Shown: positions 11,401-23,639 of the stretch, one piece after another
How positions within the stretch are numbered: position 1 is the first letter of the stretch
How the letters are laid out: each line of letters starts with the position of its first letter
Source of the DNA: Pogonophryne albipinna
Lineage: Eukaryota; Chordata; Actinopteri; Perciformes; Artedidraconidae
NCBI GenBank assembly: GCA_028583405.1
Contig: JAPTMU010000037.1
Span: 630,501 to 694,500, forward strand
Reading direction: 5' to 3'
Length of the DNA: 64,000 nucleotides
Position numbers and translations under genes: made by a program
Notes under the pieces: generated by a model
Seen by the model: the letters and a program-made list of their open reading frames with translations, nothing else
Told to the model about the DNA's origin: nothing
The model's database searches: none

Positions 11401-11988
11401 TTACTTCCTCGATGATTTCCTGGCTGGTGCCTTCTTCGCTGCTGTGGCAGCTGGTTTAACCACCTTCTTCACAGCTTTCTTGGGGCTTACTGTCTTCTTG
11501 GGGGTCGCTGCCTTCTTGGCCGCCACCTTCTTCTTCGGGCTCTTAGTGATCTTCTTCAAGGGGGTTTTCTTGGCAGCAGTAGCAGGCTTCTTCGCTACCT
11601 TCTTGGGAGTTACTGCCTTCTTGGCTGCTGGCTTCTTAGCGGCGGGTTTCTTCGCTGCTGCCGGCTTCTTGGCTTTGGCTGCGGGTTTCTTCGCTACCTT
11701 CTTGGGCTTCTCGGCGGCCTTAGCTGCCTTGAAGGAGCCGCTGGCTCCGGTTCCCTTGACCTGCACCAGGGCTCCATTCTCCACCAACTTCTTCACGGCG
11801 CGTTTCACCTGGTTGGCGTTGTCGATGCCTTTAACGGCCAGCTCCTTCTTCAGGGCGACATAGGAAATCCCTTTACGTTCCTTGGAGGCGGTGACGGCTT
11901 TCAGCACGAGATCAGCGGCGCTGGGGCCCGCCTTCTTCGGCTTGGTGGCTCTCTTCTTCGGGGACTTGGCCGGAGCGGATTCTGCCAT
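11401..11988 (-). CDS. Histone H1 (group C, divergent), 195 aa
   Basis: The shortest and most distinct H1 here. The N-tail is only about 20 residues ([20 protein letters not shown]), closer to usual somatic H1 starts. The globular domain at about 21-90 reads [37 protein letters not shown] and [19 protein letters not shown], differing from all the others in its middle third. The tail from residue 95 is almost the same as in the other copies, and the 3' flank and stem-loop are shared, so either the 5' half diverged or the 3' half was homogenised by gene conversion. The start is fixed by the loss of MATEE and the ATG context. The leader keeps GTGTTTAAG. Confidence 0.94.
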   Translation of the reverse strand: MAESAPAKSPKKRATKPKKAGPSAADLVLKAVTASKERKGISYVALKKELAVKGIDNANQVKRAVKKLVENGALVQVKGTGASGSFKAAKAAEKPKKVAKKPAAKAKKPAAAKKPAAKKPAAKKAVTPKKVAKKPATAAKKTPLKKITKSPKKKVAAKKAATPKKTVSPKKAVKKVVKPAATAAKKAPARKSSRK

Positions 11989-13185
11989 GTTGCTTTCAAA
12001 GTGGATTCTCTGGACTCGATGAGACGGAGAGAGAAATCCCAGCAAAGAGCGGGCCTTAAACACACCATGAGAACCGTAGAGACTCAACCGCAGCCTGTCT
12101 CCGGAGCAGCAGGCATACTGTGCCACTTTGTGTTTTCTCTTCACGAACACATGTAATAAAATCACATCTGGAGGAAACAATATAGTGTAAAATTCACCCT
12201 AAACGATAGCGAACGAGTTTATCTTCATGTAAAAGTGAAATAAACCTCAATATTGTGTTATTATTTTAATGGGAAGCCTTTCGACCTCCCTCAAATGCTG
12301 CCGTGTGAGTCGTAAATATGTGACTTTCCTCTCTAATTTCCCTCTTAAATGCTTTAAAATACTTTCAAATTCGGATTAAACTAGTCGGGCATAGAAATAA
12401 GAGGTTTGGTTGAAGACCTAACCTAAAACAAGTTTACTAATATAAATATGTTAATGTTAAACAGAGGTTAGTTTTGTCTCTGCAAACACACTCAAAAGAC
12501 ACATGGTTTACTCTGCTCTTTACAGCTCTTTGCACTTATAGTTCAATGGAGCTGTATTTTGTTGTCTCAGTTGAACCTGAAAATAACTCATTGTTGTTTC
12601 AAATGACATGTGATGAAGCGTCTAAAAGATAACATTAACACAAATTAAACATTACATCTAAACAGTTTGCAATACTTTCTCATATATTCCTAATATATTT
12701 GATGTGATCTGTGGCATGATCTGATTCCTTGTCCCTTTTAGCTTTCATGTGTGCATGTTGCAACACACATTTTGAACATTAAACAAATAATATATTTGTT
12801 GTTGTGTTTAGCTTCCACAGTATGTACTTCTCTAAGTTCAGAGATTGCTCTCTTTTTTTCCCGGTGCTCCCAATGTGGGAATACATTTTAGATTCAGGTC
12901 TCCTCCTACAGTACATATGTAGTATGGATATGTAGAAGAACAATTGCAAAGTTGACCCTCTTTCTCAAATGTATACATGCAAAGAATTGAGGGACAGAAG
13001 ATCCCCAAAAATGATGCTACACAATACAACCAGATGCAGGACAACATCCTGGTAGTCTTTGCCTTCTGCAGGTAAAACGTCATTTTCTGCCATAATAAAG
13101 GTATGCTAGTACTGATGCATGCCTTCTTCATCAAGTATATCAAGAAGTTAGATTCAGGCTTCAATTGTATACCTCATATAAATCA
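11989..13185. other. H1 upstream region and unassigned sequence
   Basis: The first about 450 bp resemble the promoter flanks of the other H1 genes in degraded form (for example TTTATCTTCATGTAAAAG, AACAGAGGTTAGTTTTGTC). From about 12500 the sequence is unrelated. A 108-residue minus frame at 12838-13164 has no recognisable domain and is more likely old transposon sequence than a gene. Confidence 0.4.
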
Positions 13186-14197
13186 AATCAGGTTTTATTT
13201 ATAAAGCACATTTAAAAGTGATTTTTGGTGGAGCCAAAGTGCTGTACATGTAATAAAAACACATTACTACAATCACAATAAAAGACAATAAATTACAACA
13301 GATATAAAAAACACAGGGAAAAGTCAGGAGTCGTGCTCCGCTCTGACTAGAAGGCCAGGGAGAAGAAGTGAGTTGTAAGAGTAGATTTAAAACCCCCAGG
13401 GTCTGGGCCGACCTCACATGGAGGGGCAGAGTGTTCCAGAGCCTGGGGAGGCTGCGAAGGCTCGGTGCCCTCGGGTTTTGTGCCTGGTCTTAGGCACTAC
13501 CAGCAGCAGCTGATCAGCAGACCTTAAGGCTCTGTCTGGGGTGTAGCGATGGAGGAGTTCAGCTATATAGGCCGGAGCCAGCCCATTTAGGGCTTTGAAA
13601 ACAAATAAAAGGAGTTTAAAATCTATTCTGAACCGAATTAGAAGCCAGTGCAGTGAGGCCAGAATTGGGGTGAGGTGGTCACGCTTTTTGTGGCCAGTGA
13701 GAAGACATGCAGCTGCGTTCTGCACTAGCTGCAAGCGTCTAATTGAGGCCTGATCCATACCCACGTATAGAGCGTTGCAGTAATCCAGTCTTGAGGTAAC
13801 AAAGGTGTTAATAACCCTTTCTAGGTCTTTAAAAGATAAATACGACCTGGTTTTAGCCAATAGTCGTATTTAAAAAAAGCAGGTCTTGACTACAGTGCTG
13901 ACCTGCTTATCAAATTTAAAAGCGCTATTGAAGGTCACTCCAAGGTTCATGACAGAGGGGAGGATGTTTTTATTGAGAGAGCCCAGAATATCAACCGGAG
14001 AGGCTGGAGGTCGGGGTCCAAAGAAGATGACCTCAGTCTTGCTCACGTTGAGGGTGAGGAAGTTTTTGCTGTGATGCCTGCGGACTGTTCAAGCCGTGAC
14101 AACAGGATGCTATGGTCCACAGTGTCGAAGGCAGCTGTCAGGTCTAACAGCACCAGGACAGCTGGGCTACCTGAGTCTGCGGCTAGGAGCAGATCAT
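13186..14197 (-). mobile_element. Internally deleted CR1/L2-type LINE
   Basis: Minus sense, from 14197: an RT fragment with LVLLDLTAAFDTVDHSILL, then a jump directly to FLTLNVSKTEVIFFGP and NLGVTFNSAFKFDKQVS, TSRLDYCNALY, LQLVQNAAACLL and LLVVPKTRHKTRGHRAF. The RT core between the AFDTVDH and SKTEV motifs, including the YADD box, has been deleted. The 3' end near 13186 has AAAGCACTTTGGCTCCACC-type sequence in related form. The same 3' end appears as a short remnant at 29367-29460. Confidence 0.75.
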
Positions 14198-14199
14198 AT

Positions 14200-14440
14200 A
14201 AGCAGGGTGACTAAGACAGGCTTCTTTCACCTAAGAAATATTAGCAAAGTACGGTCATTTGTAAACCGACCAGAGGCTGAAAAGCTCATACATGCATTCA
14301 TAGCAAGTAAGTTGGACTAATGTAATGCACTCTTCGCTGGTCTTCCAAAAAAATCAATAGAAAAGCTTCAACTCATCCAGAACTCCGCCGCCAGGCTTTA
14401 AACAAAAGCCAGAGAAAGAGAGCACATTCCTCCTGTTTTA
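14200..14440 (+). mobile_element. Short LINE ORF2 fragment
   Basis: Plus-sense translation gives TKTGFFHLRNISKVRSFV, AEKLIHAFIASKLD, stop, CNALFAGLPKKSIEKLQLIQ NSAARL, stop. These are the thumb-region motifs of a CR1/L2-type ORF2, with two stops. It lies head to head with the preceding LINE and belongs to a different subfamily. Confidence 0.65.
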
Positions 14441-14591
14441 TCTGAACTTTAATTTCCTTTAATCTTAGGGAATTCTTTGAGATTCTAATAATCCATTTGG
14501 GATAACATTGAGATTTAACAGTCTAGTGTTAATGAATAATATCATTTCATAGCTAATCCCAAGCCTTTGTGCTGGTGTATGGTTCTAATTC

Positions 14592-15399
14592 CTTCACTTA
14601 AGCTTCTGTTTCATCTGATTTTCTACAATTAATAAAGTGATAATACTTGTCTGATGTTCACAGTCAGTGGGAGTTCTGCTACCAAGAGTTTGTGTCTGTT
14701 TGAGAGCCTTTGTGACCTTACAGGTTTAGATCTATCTGTCTAACACATTTCAGAATGTACAAATATATGATAATACTCATACTATATAAATATAGTTGTA
14801 TTGTGATGTACATGAGAAAAGCTGTGCTAAATGAAGGCCTCTCACTGTTGGGTAACAAGACTGTATTTAAAACACAGCCAGGGCCTGTCCTGATGGGAGT
14901 GTGTTTGCAGACAGCAGAATTACCTCCGTTTAACAAAAAAGTGTTGACAAATGTGGAATTCTTTCATATAGAGTCTTTAATCCAACATTTCATTTCACTA
15001 TATTACAAGTTTTAGGGGGATTATAATGTATTTTAAATCCTTTAAGAGAGAGATTACAGAGAAAAGTTGCAGATCTGTACCACTCACGGCAGCAGTTTTA
15101 GGAGGTTTAAAGCCTTCCCAATGAAAACACAACAATATTTAAAGCTTTATTTCGCTTCTATATGAAGATAAAGTAATCCGCTATCAATTCGATTAACCAT
15201 TGAAATTCAACTCGTTCTCTAAATGTGTATTTTTTACAGTTTCAGCTGAAGAGAAAGCACAAAGTGGCACAGTTTTTCTGCAGCTCCTGTGTGAGCCACT
15301 GAGTTGAGTCTCTACGGTTCTCATGGTGTGTTTAAGTTCCTCTCTTCGCTGGGATTTCTCTCTCCGTCTCATCAGACCGAGAATCCTCCTGACAGCATC
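14592..15399. promoter_or_regulatory. H1 upstream region with candidate AC box and TATA-like box
   Basis: AAAGCACAAAG at 15254-15264 resembles the AAACACAAA box of vertebrate H1 promoters. TTTAAG at 15331-15336, 70 bp further on and 64 bp before the ATG, could serve as the TATA element. CCCAATGAAAACACAAC at 15117-15133 provides a CCAAT and an exact AAACACA but lies farther upstream than usual. These motifs recur in all copies of the block. Confidence 0.45.
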
Positions 15400-16173
15400 A
15401 TGGCAACAGAAGAAGCTCCCACTGAAGCCGCCGTCGTCGTCGTCGCCGCCGCCCCGGCAAAGACATTGACAAAGGCACCAGCCAAGGCACCAGCCAAGAC
15501 TCCGAAGAAGAAGACAGCCAAGCCGACCAAAAAGGTTGGTCCCGGAGCCGCTGAGCTCATCTTGAAGGCGGTCACCGCCTCCAAGGACCGTAAAGGGATC
15601 TCTTACATCGCGGTGAAGAAGGCGCTGGCCGCTCAGGGCTACGAACACACCGCTCACATTAAACGCGCCGTGAAGAGGTTACTCGAGAATGGAGCCCTGG
15701 TGCAGGTCAAGGGAATCGGAGCCACCGGCTCCTTCAAGGCCGCCGAGAAGCCCAAGAAGGCAGCGAAGAAGCCCGCAGCCAAAGCCAAGAAGCCGGCAGC
15801 AGCAGCGAAGAAACCCGCCGCTAAGAAGCCAGCAGCCAAGAAGGCAGTAACTCCCAAGAAGGTAGCGAAGAAGCCTGCTACTGCTGCCAAGAAAACCTCC
15901 GTGAAGAAGATCACTAAGAGCCCGAAGAAGAAGGTGGCGGCAGAGAAGGCAGCATCCAAGAAGGCAGCACCCAAGAAGGCAGCGACCCCGAAGAAGACAG
16001 CGACCCCCAAGAAGGCAGCACCTAAGAAGGCAGCGACCCCCAAGAAGGCAGCACCCAAGAAGGCAGCGACCCCCAAGAAGACAGTAAGCCCCAAGAAAGC
16101 TGTGAAGAAGGTGGTTAAACCAGCTGCCACAGCAGCGAAGAAGGCACCAGCCAGGAAAGCATCGAGGAAGTAA
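15400..16173 (+). CDS. Histone H1 (group B), 257 aa, longest copy
   Basis: Linker histone beginning [20 protein letters not shown]. The globular domain at about 49-118 has the group B signature [39 protein letters not shown] and [20 protein letters not shown]. The tail is the longest seen: [20 protein letters not shown] followed by alternating KKAATPKK and KKAAPKK units. The start is chosen at MATEE, although the frame is open upstream from 15304 through leader sequence. A stem-loop follows 26 nt after the stop. The group B pattern links it to the genes at 32788 and 51154. Confidence 0.95.
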   Translation: MATEEAPTEAAVVVVAAAPAKTLTKAPAKAPAKTPKKKTAKPTKKVGPGAAELILKAVTASKDRKGISYIAVKKALAAQGYEHTAHIKRAVKRLLENGALVQVKGIGATGSFKAAEKPKKAAKKPAAKAKKPAAAAKKPAAKKPAAKKAVTPKKVAKKPATAAKKTSVKKITKSPKKKVAAEKAASKKAAPKKAATPKKTATPKKAAPKKAATPKKAAPKKAATPKKTVSPKKAVKKVVKPAATAAKKAPARKASRK

Positions 16174-16199
16174 ACAGACCCTCTACTTCATCTCCAAAA

Positions 16200-16215
16200 G
16201 GCTCTTTTAAGAGCC
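16200..16215 (+). terminator. Histone 3' stem-loop of H1
   Basis: GGCTCTTTTAAGAGCC 26 nt after the stop, then ACCCACATACACC and AAAAGAGCAC. Confidence 0.95.
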
Positions 16216-18107
16216 ACCCACATACACCAAAAGAGCACTCTCCTTTATAATATTATAATTTAGCATAAATACAACTTAATGAACAAAACGTACATGTTTT
16301 GTGTAAATACTACATCACACACTATTTATATATCTGCTTCCATGTTATATTCTAATACTCCATGTTGTGTTTTCATTCCACATGGAATTTACCTCAATAT
16401 TCCAATATTCTCTGAAGTACATTGTACTAGCACCTGACCTGGATAACATTTACATTAGTTTGCTTTATTTAACAATACAATCTGCATATAAAGGTATGTG
16501 TATATACAAACATACTTACGGTTTCTGCACTTATTTTCAGTTGCTTTGGACAAAAGTATAAGTTATATGTTCGCTAATACAAAGTATATTATTATTATTA
16601 TAGACATTTCCATAGAAATTGGTTATAATGCACAAACACTTTGAAATCGACCATAGTGTTTTTATACGCGACTACTAGTTTTAAGTAATACTGTATATTC
16701 CTCACAATCAGTGAAACTACTAAATATGCTCATTTTAAATGATATATAGCAGGTTAGTAAATAGTTACATGAAAGTCCGGCCAGTAGAAAAGCAGGACCA
16801 ATATCAACGTGTTATTTTAGGGTTTCATTTATTAATTAAATAAAATGAATAAATAATAAATGAAACTTGATCTTATTAATCTAAATGTATTTTGGGTACA
16901 TTTTATATTCAAATGAAGTCAACGGATAACGGAAATGTATTCAAGCAGAAAATAGTAGAGCTATAAACAGTATTTAAAGAATATCATTCATACATGAATA
17001 ATGATGTTTTGTGTATTTTATTAAGTGAGTTTTTAATCCAAATATTTAGTTTGTATTGAATGTAAATACAATTATTATAAGTATTGTTATGACTATACTA
17101 TTCTGCCACTGAGATGAGACATCTCAACAGTGTGACCTTTCTCTTTCCGTTCCCAATGAGTAAAGCCTTAGAATAACTGAACCATGAAGATTCAATCATA
17201 TTTTCATGTCATCAATATTGTATTTATTCAAGTGTAACGATTGAAAAGCCTAAGGAGGCTGGTAAACACTGCAAACAGACACTTTTGTAAAGAGGGATTT
17301 CTATTCCTGAATATTATTTTTCAACTTAACGAAGTTATAGCCTCAGAAAGGCTCAACAACATCAATGTATACATTAATACATGATTACATGTAGCTGGAA
17401 GTCAGCTGCCTTCCACCTGAGCCACGGCCCACATGCTGATTCTACCTGAAAACACTGGCATTCACTCTTAATTCACTTTGTCTGTCTTTTCTCGGCCAAT
17501 CCACACTTCCTGCATTTCATGTTCTCCCTCGTCGTCTCCCATCTGTCTGTGGATGGCTACAATGGGGATATGTCATTTGGTGCAAAACTTAAGCAGGGTT
17601 TGAAACCAAAATAAGGGATGTGTTGAGCCCAAAACAACGAACGCCCAACTAAAGTTCCTGCTGTGATTTTGAGTGAATGTGTACCTTTATGCACACAACG
17701 AGTACACAGCTATGGAGGAAAGAACGTGACACGAGTAAACAAATACATGAAATGCAGAAATACAGGGAAAAAAACAGGAATAAATAAAAACAGGAATATA
17801 AATAAAAAAATCAAATTTGAGAATAATACAGAACACACATTATTATATGTCTTTAATGTATTTCTGCATTTATTTTCACTTACATTTCTGTATCTGGGCG
17901 TGTTTCACAATATGTGGTTTTGCCTGGTCGCCTTAACTATTATATGACTATTATTAGAAGAAGGGACATAATCCCAGGAAGGCTGCTCATGGTGGATTGT
18001 TTTCATAAAAATGAAAAATCCACTTATCAATATGTCTAGGAACAACCAACAACCCTGCATTCTTGGAACGCAATGCCCTAGTAGGACAGTAGGGTATAAT
18101 GAGTTAT
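16216..18107. other. Long AT-rich flank of block Y, no gene seen
   Basis: Short frames (16367-16561, 17663-17947) reappear in the other block Y copies with frame-changing indels, so they are not coding. No RNA gene recognised. Confidence 0.55.
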
Positions 18108-19477
18108 TTAAGGTAAGATGGCGCCTGCCCACTAAGGGCTTTGTAGGCGAGAAGAAGAATTTAAAATTCTTCTTCTCGCCTACAAAGCCTGCAAATGCAT
18201 GGACTACTTTCTCTGCATCGTTTTGAGGCAAGATATGCCTGATTTTTGCAATGTTACGTAGATGGAAGTAGGCGGTCCTTGAAATTGATTTTATGTGGGC
18301 GTTAAAGGATAAATCCTGATAAAATATAACACCAAGATTCCTTACAGTCTCACTGGAGGCCAAATTAATGCCATCCATAGTTAGTATATCTTTAGATAAT
18401 TTATTTCGTAGATTCTTCGGGCCAAGTACAATAACTTCAGTTTTGGTCGTGTTTAACATCAAAAAGTTTAAGGTCATCCACGTTTTTAAGTCCTTGAGGC
18501 AGTCTTGAATTTTATTTAGATGATTAATTTCATCAGGCTTGATTGATAAATATAGTTGAGTATCATCCGCATAACAATGAAAATTTACAGAATGATTCCT
18601 TATAATATTGCCTAACGGAAGCATATATAATGTGAACAAAATAGGTCCGAGCACTGAGCCCTGTGGCACTCCATGGCTAACTTTGGTTTGCGTTGGAGAT
18701 TCATCATTGACACGTACAAACTGAGAGTGTTCAGATAGATAGGACCTAAACCAGCCTAAAGCAGTTCCCTGTATGCCAACTAAGTGCTCTAGTCTTTGCA
18801 ATAAGATATCATGATCGATAGTATCAAATGCAGCACTGAGATCGAGCAAAACAAGAATAGAGACAAGTCCTTTGTCAGAGGCTATCAGAATGTCATTTGT
18901 GACTTTAACCAGAGCGGTCTCTGTGCTATGATGTGTTCTAAAGCCAGACTGAAAATCTTCAAATAAATCATTGTTTTTTAAGTAATCACACAACTGTTTT
19001 GCGACTGCTTTCTCAAGAATATTTGAGAGGAACGGAAGATTAGAAATAGGTCTATAGTTGGCTAAAACCTCTGGATCGAGGTTGTGCTTTTTAAGAAGCG
19101 GTTGTATCACTGCTACTTTGAATGATTGTGAAAAATAGCCTGATAATAAAGACATATTCATAATATTTAATAAAAAAGTGCTAATTAATGGAAAAACTTC
19201 CTTCTACAGCTTAGCTGGAATTGGGTCTAACATACACGTTGATGGTTTAGAAGAGAGAATCATTGAATTTAATTGTTCAAGGTTTATGGCTGAAAAGCAT
19301 TCTAGTTTACTATCTAGTGTAATATTAGAACTTACGTTTCCGGGAGCTGTTGATAACACTATACTGGTCAAAAGCAAGAGGTCATTAATTTTGTTTCTAA
19401 GAGTAACAATTTTATGGTTAAAAAAGCACATAAAATCATTACTACTGAGTGCTATGGGAATAGAAGGCTCAATCAAA
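18108..19477 (-). mobile_element. CR1/L2-superfamily LINE, RT part, truncated both ends
   Basis: The minus frame runs 19161-17905, with element sequence ending near 18108. It carries reverse transcriptase motifs in order: [54 protein letters not shown] and the catalytic YADD ([11 protein letters not shown]), then SKTEV-like [11 protein letters not shown] and RNLGVIF. The frame across these motifs is uninterrupted, unlike in the later copies, which have an extra T in a T-run. The C-terminal about 60 residues are missing because about 180 bp were replaced by a palindrome at 18139-18187. The 5' side stops at 19477 at an A-run. Confidence 0.85.
18139..18187. repeat. Perfect 24-bp palindrome (fold-back scar)
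   Basis: 18139-18162 and 18164-18187 are exact reverse complements with one base between. The left arm is normal LINE sequence also present at 35365 and 53747; the right arm replaces about 180 bp found in those copies. Confidence 0.93.
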
Positions 19478-20228
19478 AAAAAAAAAGTTTGTCAGTTAAA
19501 GGGGGTTCATATACTACCATGTACCGTGTCTGTATTGAGAGCCTTTCTGTCATTACAGGGTTAGATAATCTGTCTAACACATTTCAGATTGTTATTATAA
19601 ATCATACTACTATATAAATATAGTTTTATTGTGATATACATGAGAAAAGCTGTGCTAAATGAAGGTCTCTCACTGTTGAGTAACAAAGACTGTATTTAGA
19701 ACACAGCCAGGGCCTGTCCTGATGGGAGTGTGTTTGCAGACAGCAGAATTACCTCTGTTTAACAAAGAATTGTTTACAACTACTGCCTTTTTTCACCTTG
19801 AGTCTTTAAAACAACATCTCGCCTAACTATATTACTAGTTTTATTGAGAATATGAAGCATTTTAAGTTGTTCAGGAGATCATTTATAGGAAAAAGTCGCA
19901 GATTAGTCCTTCTCACGGCAGTAGTTTTAGGAGGATTAAAGGCTTCCCAATAAAAACACAACAATATTTCAAGCTTTATTTCGCTTCTATATGAAGATAA
20001 AGTAATCTGCTATCAATTCGATTAACCATAGAAATTCAACTCGTTCTCTAAATGTGTAATTTATACAGTTTTAGCTGAAGAGAAAGCACAAAGTGGCACA
20101 GTTTTTCTGCAGCTCCTGTGTGAGCCACTGAGTTGAGTCTCTACGGTTCTCATGGTGTGTTTAAGTTCCTCTCTTCGCTGGGATTTCTCTCTCCGTCTCA
20201 TCAGACCGAGAATCCTCCTGACAGCATC
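19478..20228. other. Junction A-run and H1 upstream region
   Basis: 12 A's at 19479-19490 separate the broken LINE from sequence shared with the upstream regions of group A H1 genes. AAAGCACAAAG near 20083-20093 and TTTAAG near 20160 precede the H1 start as in the other copies. Confidence 0.6.
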
Positions 20229-20969
20229 ATGGCAACAGAAGAAGCTCCCACTGAAGCCGCCGTCGTCGTCGCCGTCCCGGCAAAGGCACCGTCAAAGGTA
20301 CCGGCAAAGGCACCAGCAAAGGCACCAGCCAAGTCCCCGAAGAAGAAGGCAGCCAAGCCGGCCAAGAAGGTTGGTCCCGGAGCCTCTGAGCTCATCTTGA
20401 AAGAGGTCACCGCCTCCAAGGACCGTAAAGGGATCTCTTACCAGGCTGTGAAGAAGGCGCTGGCTGCTCAGGGCTACGAACACACCGCTCACATTAAACG
20501 CGCCGTGAAGAGGTTACTCGAGAATGGAGCCCTGGTGCAGGTCAAGGGATCCGGAGCCAGCGGCTCCTTCAAGGCAGCTAAGGCCGCCGAGAAGCCCAAG
20601 AAGGTAGCGAAGAAGCCCGCAGTCAAAGCCAAGAAGCCGGCAGCAGCAGCGAAGAAACCCGCCGCTAAGAAGCCAGCAGCCAAGAAGGCAGTAACTCCCA
20701 AGAAGGTAGCGAAGAAGCCAGCTACTGCTGCCAAGAAAACCTCCGTGAAGAAGATCACTAAGAGCCCGAAGAAGAAGGTGGTGGCCAAGAGGGCAGCACC
20801 TAAGAAGGCAGCGACCCCCAAGAAGGCAGCACCCAAGAAGGCAGCGACCCCCAAGAAGGCAGCGACCCCCAAGAAGACAGTAAGCCCCAAGAAAGCTGTG
20901 AAGAAGGTGGTTAAACCAGCTGCCACAGCAGCGAAGAAGGCACCAGCCAGGAAAGCATCGAGGAAGTAA
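20229..20969 (+). CDS. Histone H1 (group A, right arm), 246 aa
   Basis: Group A linker histone, counterpart of 5627-6310 in the inverted arm. The N-tail has four extra [17 protein letters not shown] repeats. The globular domain at about 49-118 has [20 protein letters not shown] (serine where the others have alanine) and [20 protein letters not shown]. The tail alternates KKAATPKK and KKAAPKK. Its length differs from its arm partner by 19 residues, so the arms are no longer homogeneous here. Start, leader and stem-loop are as in the other group members. Confidence 0.95.
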   Translation: MATEEAPTEAAVVVAVPAKAPSKVPAKAPAKAPAKSPKKKAAKPAKKVGPGASELILKEVTASKDRKGISYQAVKKALAAQGYEHTAHIKRAVKRLLENGALVQVKGSGASGSFKAAKAAEKPKKVAKKPAVKAKKPAAAAKKPAAKKPAAKKAVTPKKVAKKPATAAKKTSVKKITKSPKKKVVAKRAAPKKAATPKKAAPKKAATPKKAATPKKTVSPKKAVKKVVKPAATAAKKAPARKASRK

Positions 20970-20995
20970 ACAGACCCTCTACTTCATCTCCAAAA

Positions 20996-21011
20996 GGCTC
21001 TTTTAAGAGCC
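20996..21011 (+). terminator. Histone 3' stem-loop of H1
   Basis: GGCTCTTTTAAGAGCC, 26 nt past the stop, followed by AAAAGAGCAC. Confidence 0.95.
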
Positions 21012-21700
21012 ACCCACATACACCAAAAGAGCACTCTCCTTTATAATATTATAATTTAGCATAAATACAAGTTTGTTAAAGTCTGCTGCATATTTATTTG
21101 CAAAACCAGAAGACATTGTGGTTATTTATCATTATTGTATAAGTTATTTAATTTTACAACACATGTTATTATGTTGCTATATTAGTACACATTGTCTTCA
21201 CGAAGGCTCCTCTGACGTCACTCACAACATACATATTTCCCATGTACTTGATAGTGTATAAACCCTATGTCAATATTTTGTAGGCCTATATAACTTCATA
21301 TAAATGTACATGGAAACTTATTTAATGCTACATATAATTGTGACTATATTATTACACATTAATTCACTTTTACTTGAGGAGATTGGATTAGCTCCTGATT
21401 TTGATAATAAATGAATTATTTTACTTTATTTTGTATGTTTAATAATTAGATTATATTGGATATACTTTAATGGTCACATTGTTCATTTGTTTTGTCACTT
21501 CAGCATGCCAAACTATCTTAGAGTGTGCTTCACTTTGATCCTTTCAAGTATACTTTATTTTAAAATATTTCTCTAAGAATACACTATATTGTTTGAGTAT
21601 ATGTGTATAGTCAGATCTATTTTATAGTATATGTTATTCGATGATTTCATTATGTGAGGTCTATTGTACTTGACACAGTGAATGGACTAACGCTTCTCTG
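21012..21700. other. AT-rich 3' flank of H1, no gene seen
   Basis: Same sequence as the inverted partner 4906-5560 and the direct copy 45881-46540. The 62-residue frame is non-coding by context. Confidence 0.6.
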
Positions 21701-22060
21701 ATTGGTCGATGGTAGTACCACTCGACCTGACCAATCAGCGGCCAGATGTTCACTATATATTCCACCACCAATCGTTGAGGAAGTATTGTTTTCTGCTAAC
21801 CTAAACAGAAAATATCAGGAAGAGGTAAGACCGGAATTTGGTAGGAGCTGACAGAGAGAGACCCGGAAATGAGAGGAAGAGTGAAAGGAGGAATTTGCTT
21901 CTTAAATATCGAAGAATAATCTGATAGAAAATGTAAACATTATTCCAACTATAGCTGACCGTTTGATGATTCGTTCTGAATGACCTGTTCCAACAGACTC
22001 GAAAATGATTGGAAGAGGAAAGGAAGGAGGATCAGCAAGATCCTTTTTCTAGCAAACATC
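21701..22060 (+). pseudogene. Decayed histone promoter and start regions (relics)
   Basis: CCAATCAG at 21731-21738, TATATA at 21754-21759 and a second CCAAT at 21768-21772 form a histone-like promoter. Then come ATA at 21812 followed by SGRGKTG codons; ATG at 21869 followed by RGRVKGG (GGG to GTG here only); a leader-like stretch 21901-21933 matching the leader and ATG of the real H2A genes (CGAAGAATAATC, ATAGAAAATGT); and ATG at 22005 followed by IGRGKEGGSARS. None continues into a histone fold. The 21841-21933 part closely resembles the H2A 5' UTR at 30900-30940 in minus sense. Confidence 0.65.
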
Positions 22061-22082
22061 TTCCCCCCCCACCAGCCCAAAT

Positions 22083-23408
<1,326 letters not shown>

Positions 23409-23432
23409 ACTCATCTGACTGAAACACACAAA

Positions 23433-23448
23433 GGCTCTTTTAAGAGCC
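23433..23448 (+). terminator. Histone 3' stem-loop of the truncated H4
   Basis: GGCTCTTTTAAGAGCC with the ACCCACCTCACTTTGAGAGC tail, identical to the intact gene. Confidence 0.94.
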
Positions 23449-23639
23449 ACCCACCTCACTTTGAGAGCCTCGGTCCTTGTGATTTACCGATTTATTAACA
23501 TATTTTGAACCTTTACTAATTCATCAAAATGCCTACTCTAAAATAGATACATTAAAATCCATGTTATTAGAGTACTGCCAAATATGATGGGTTATAACAA
23601 ATGTTATACTAGAATTTAAGTAAAGTGGTTTGTTCTGCA

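Larger units (their letters stand above)
14592..19477. repeat. Direct repeat block Y, copy 1 (H1 plus LINE)
   Basis: Closely matches 31981-36867 and 50347-55240 in the same orientation: H1 upstream region, H1, AT-rich flank and the minus-strand LINE. Compared with the others, this copy has a longer H1 tail, a fold-back scar at 18139-18187 and a LINE cut at 19477, where it joins an A-run and then the right inverted arm. Confidence 0.9.

Noticed and set aside
12838..13164. 108-residue frame with several cysteines
   Set aside because: No recognisable domain, not repeated elsewhere in the window, surrounded by LINE debris. Probably old transposon sequence.
17663..17947. 94-residue frame repeated in all three block Y copies
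   Set aside because: Repeated only because the block is duplicated. Low-complexity lysine/asparagine codons from AT-rich DNA.
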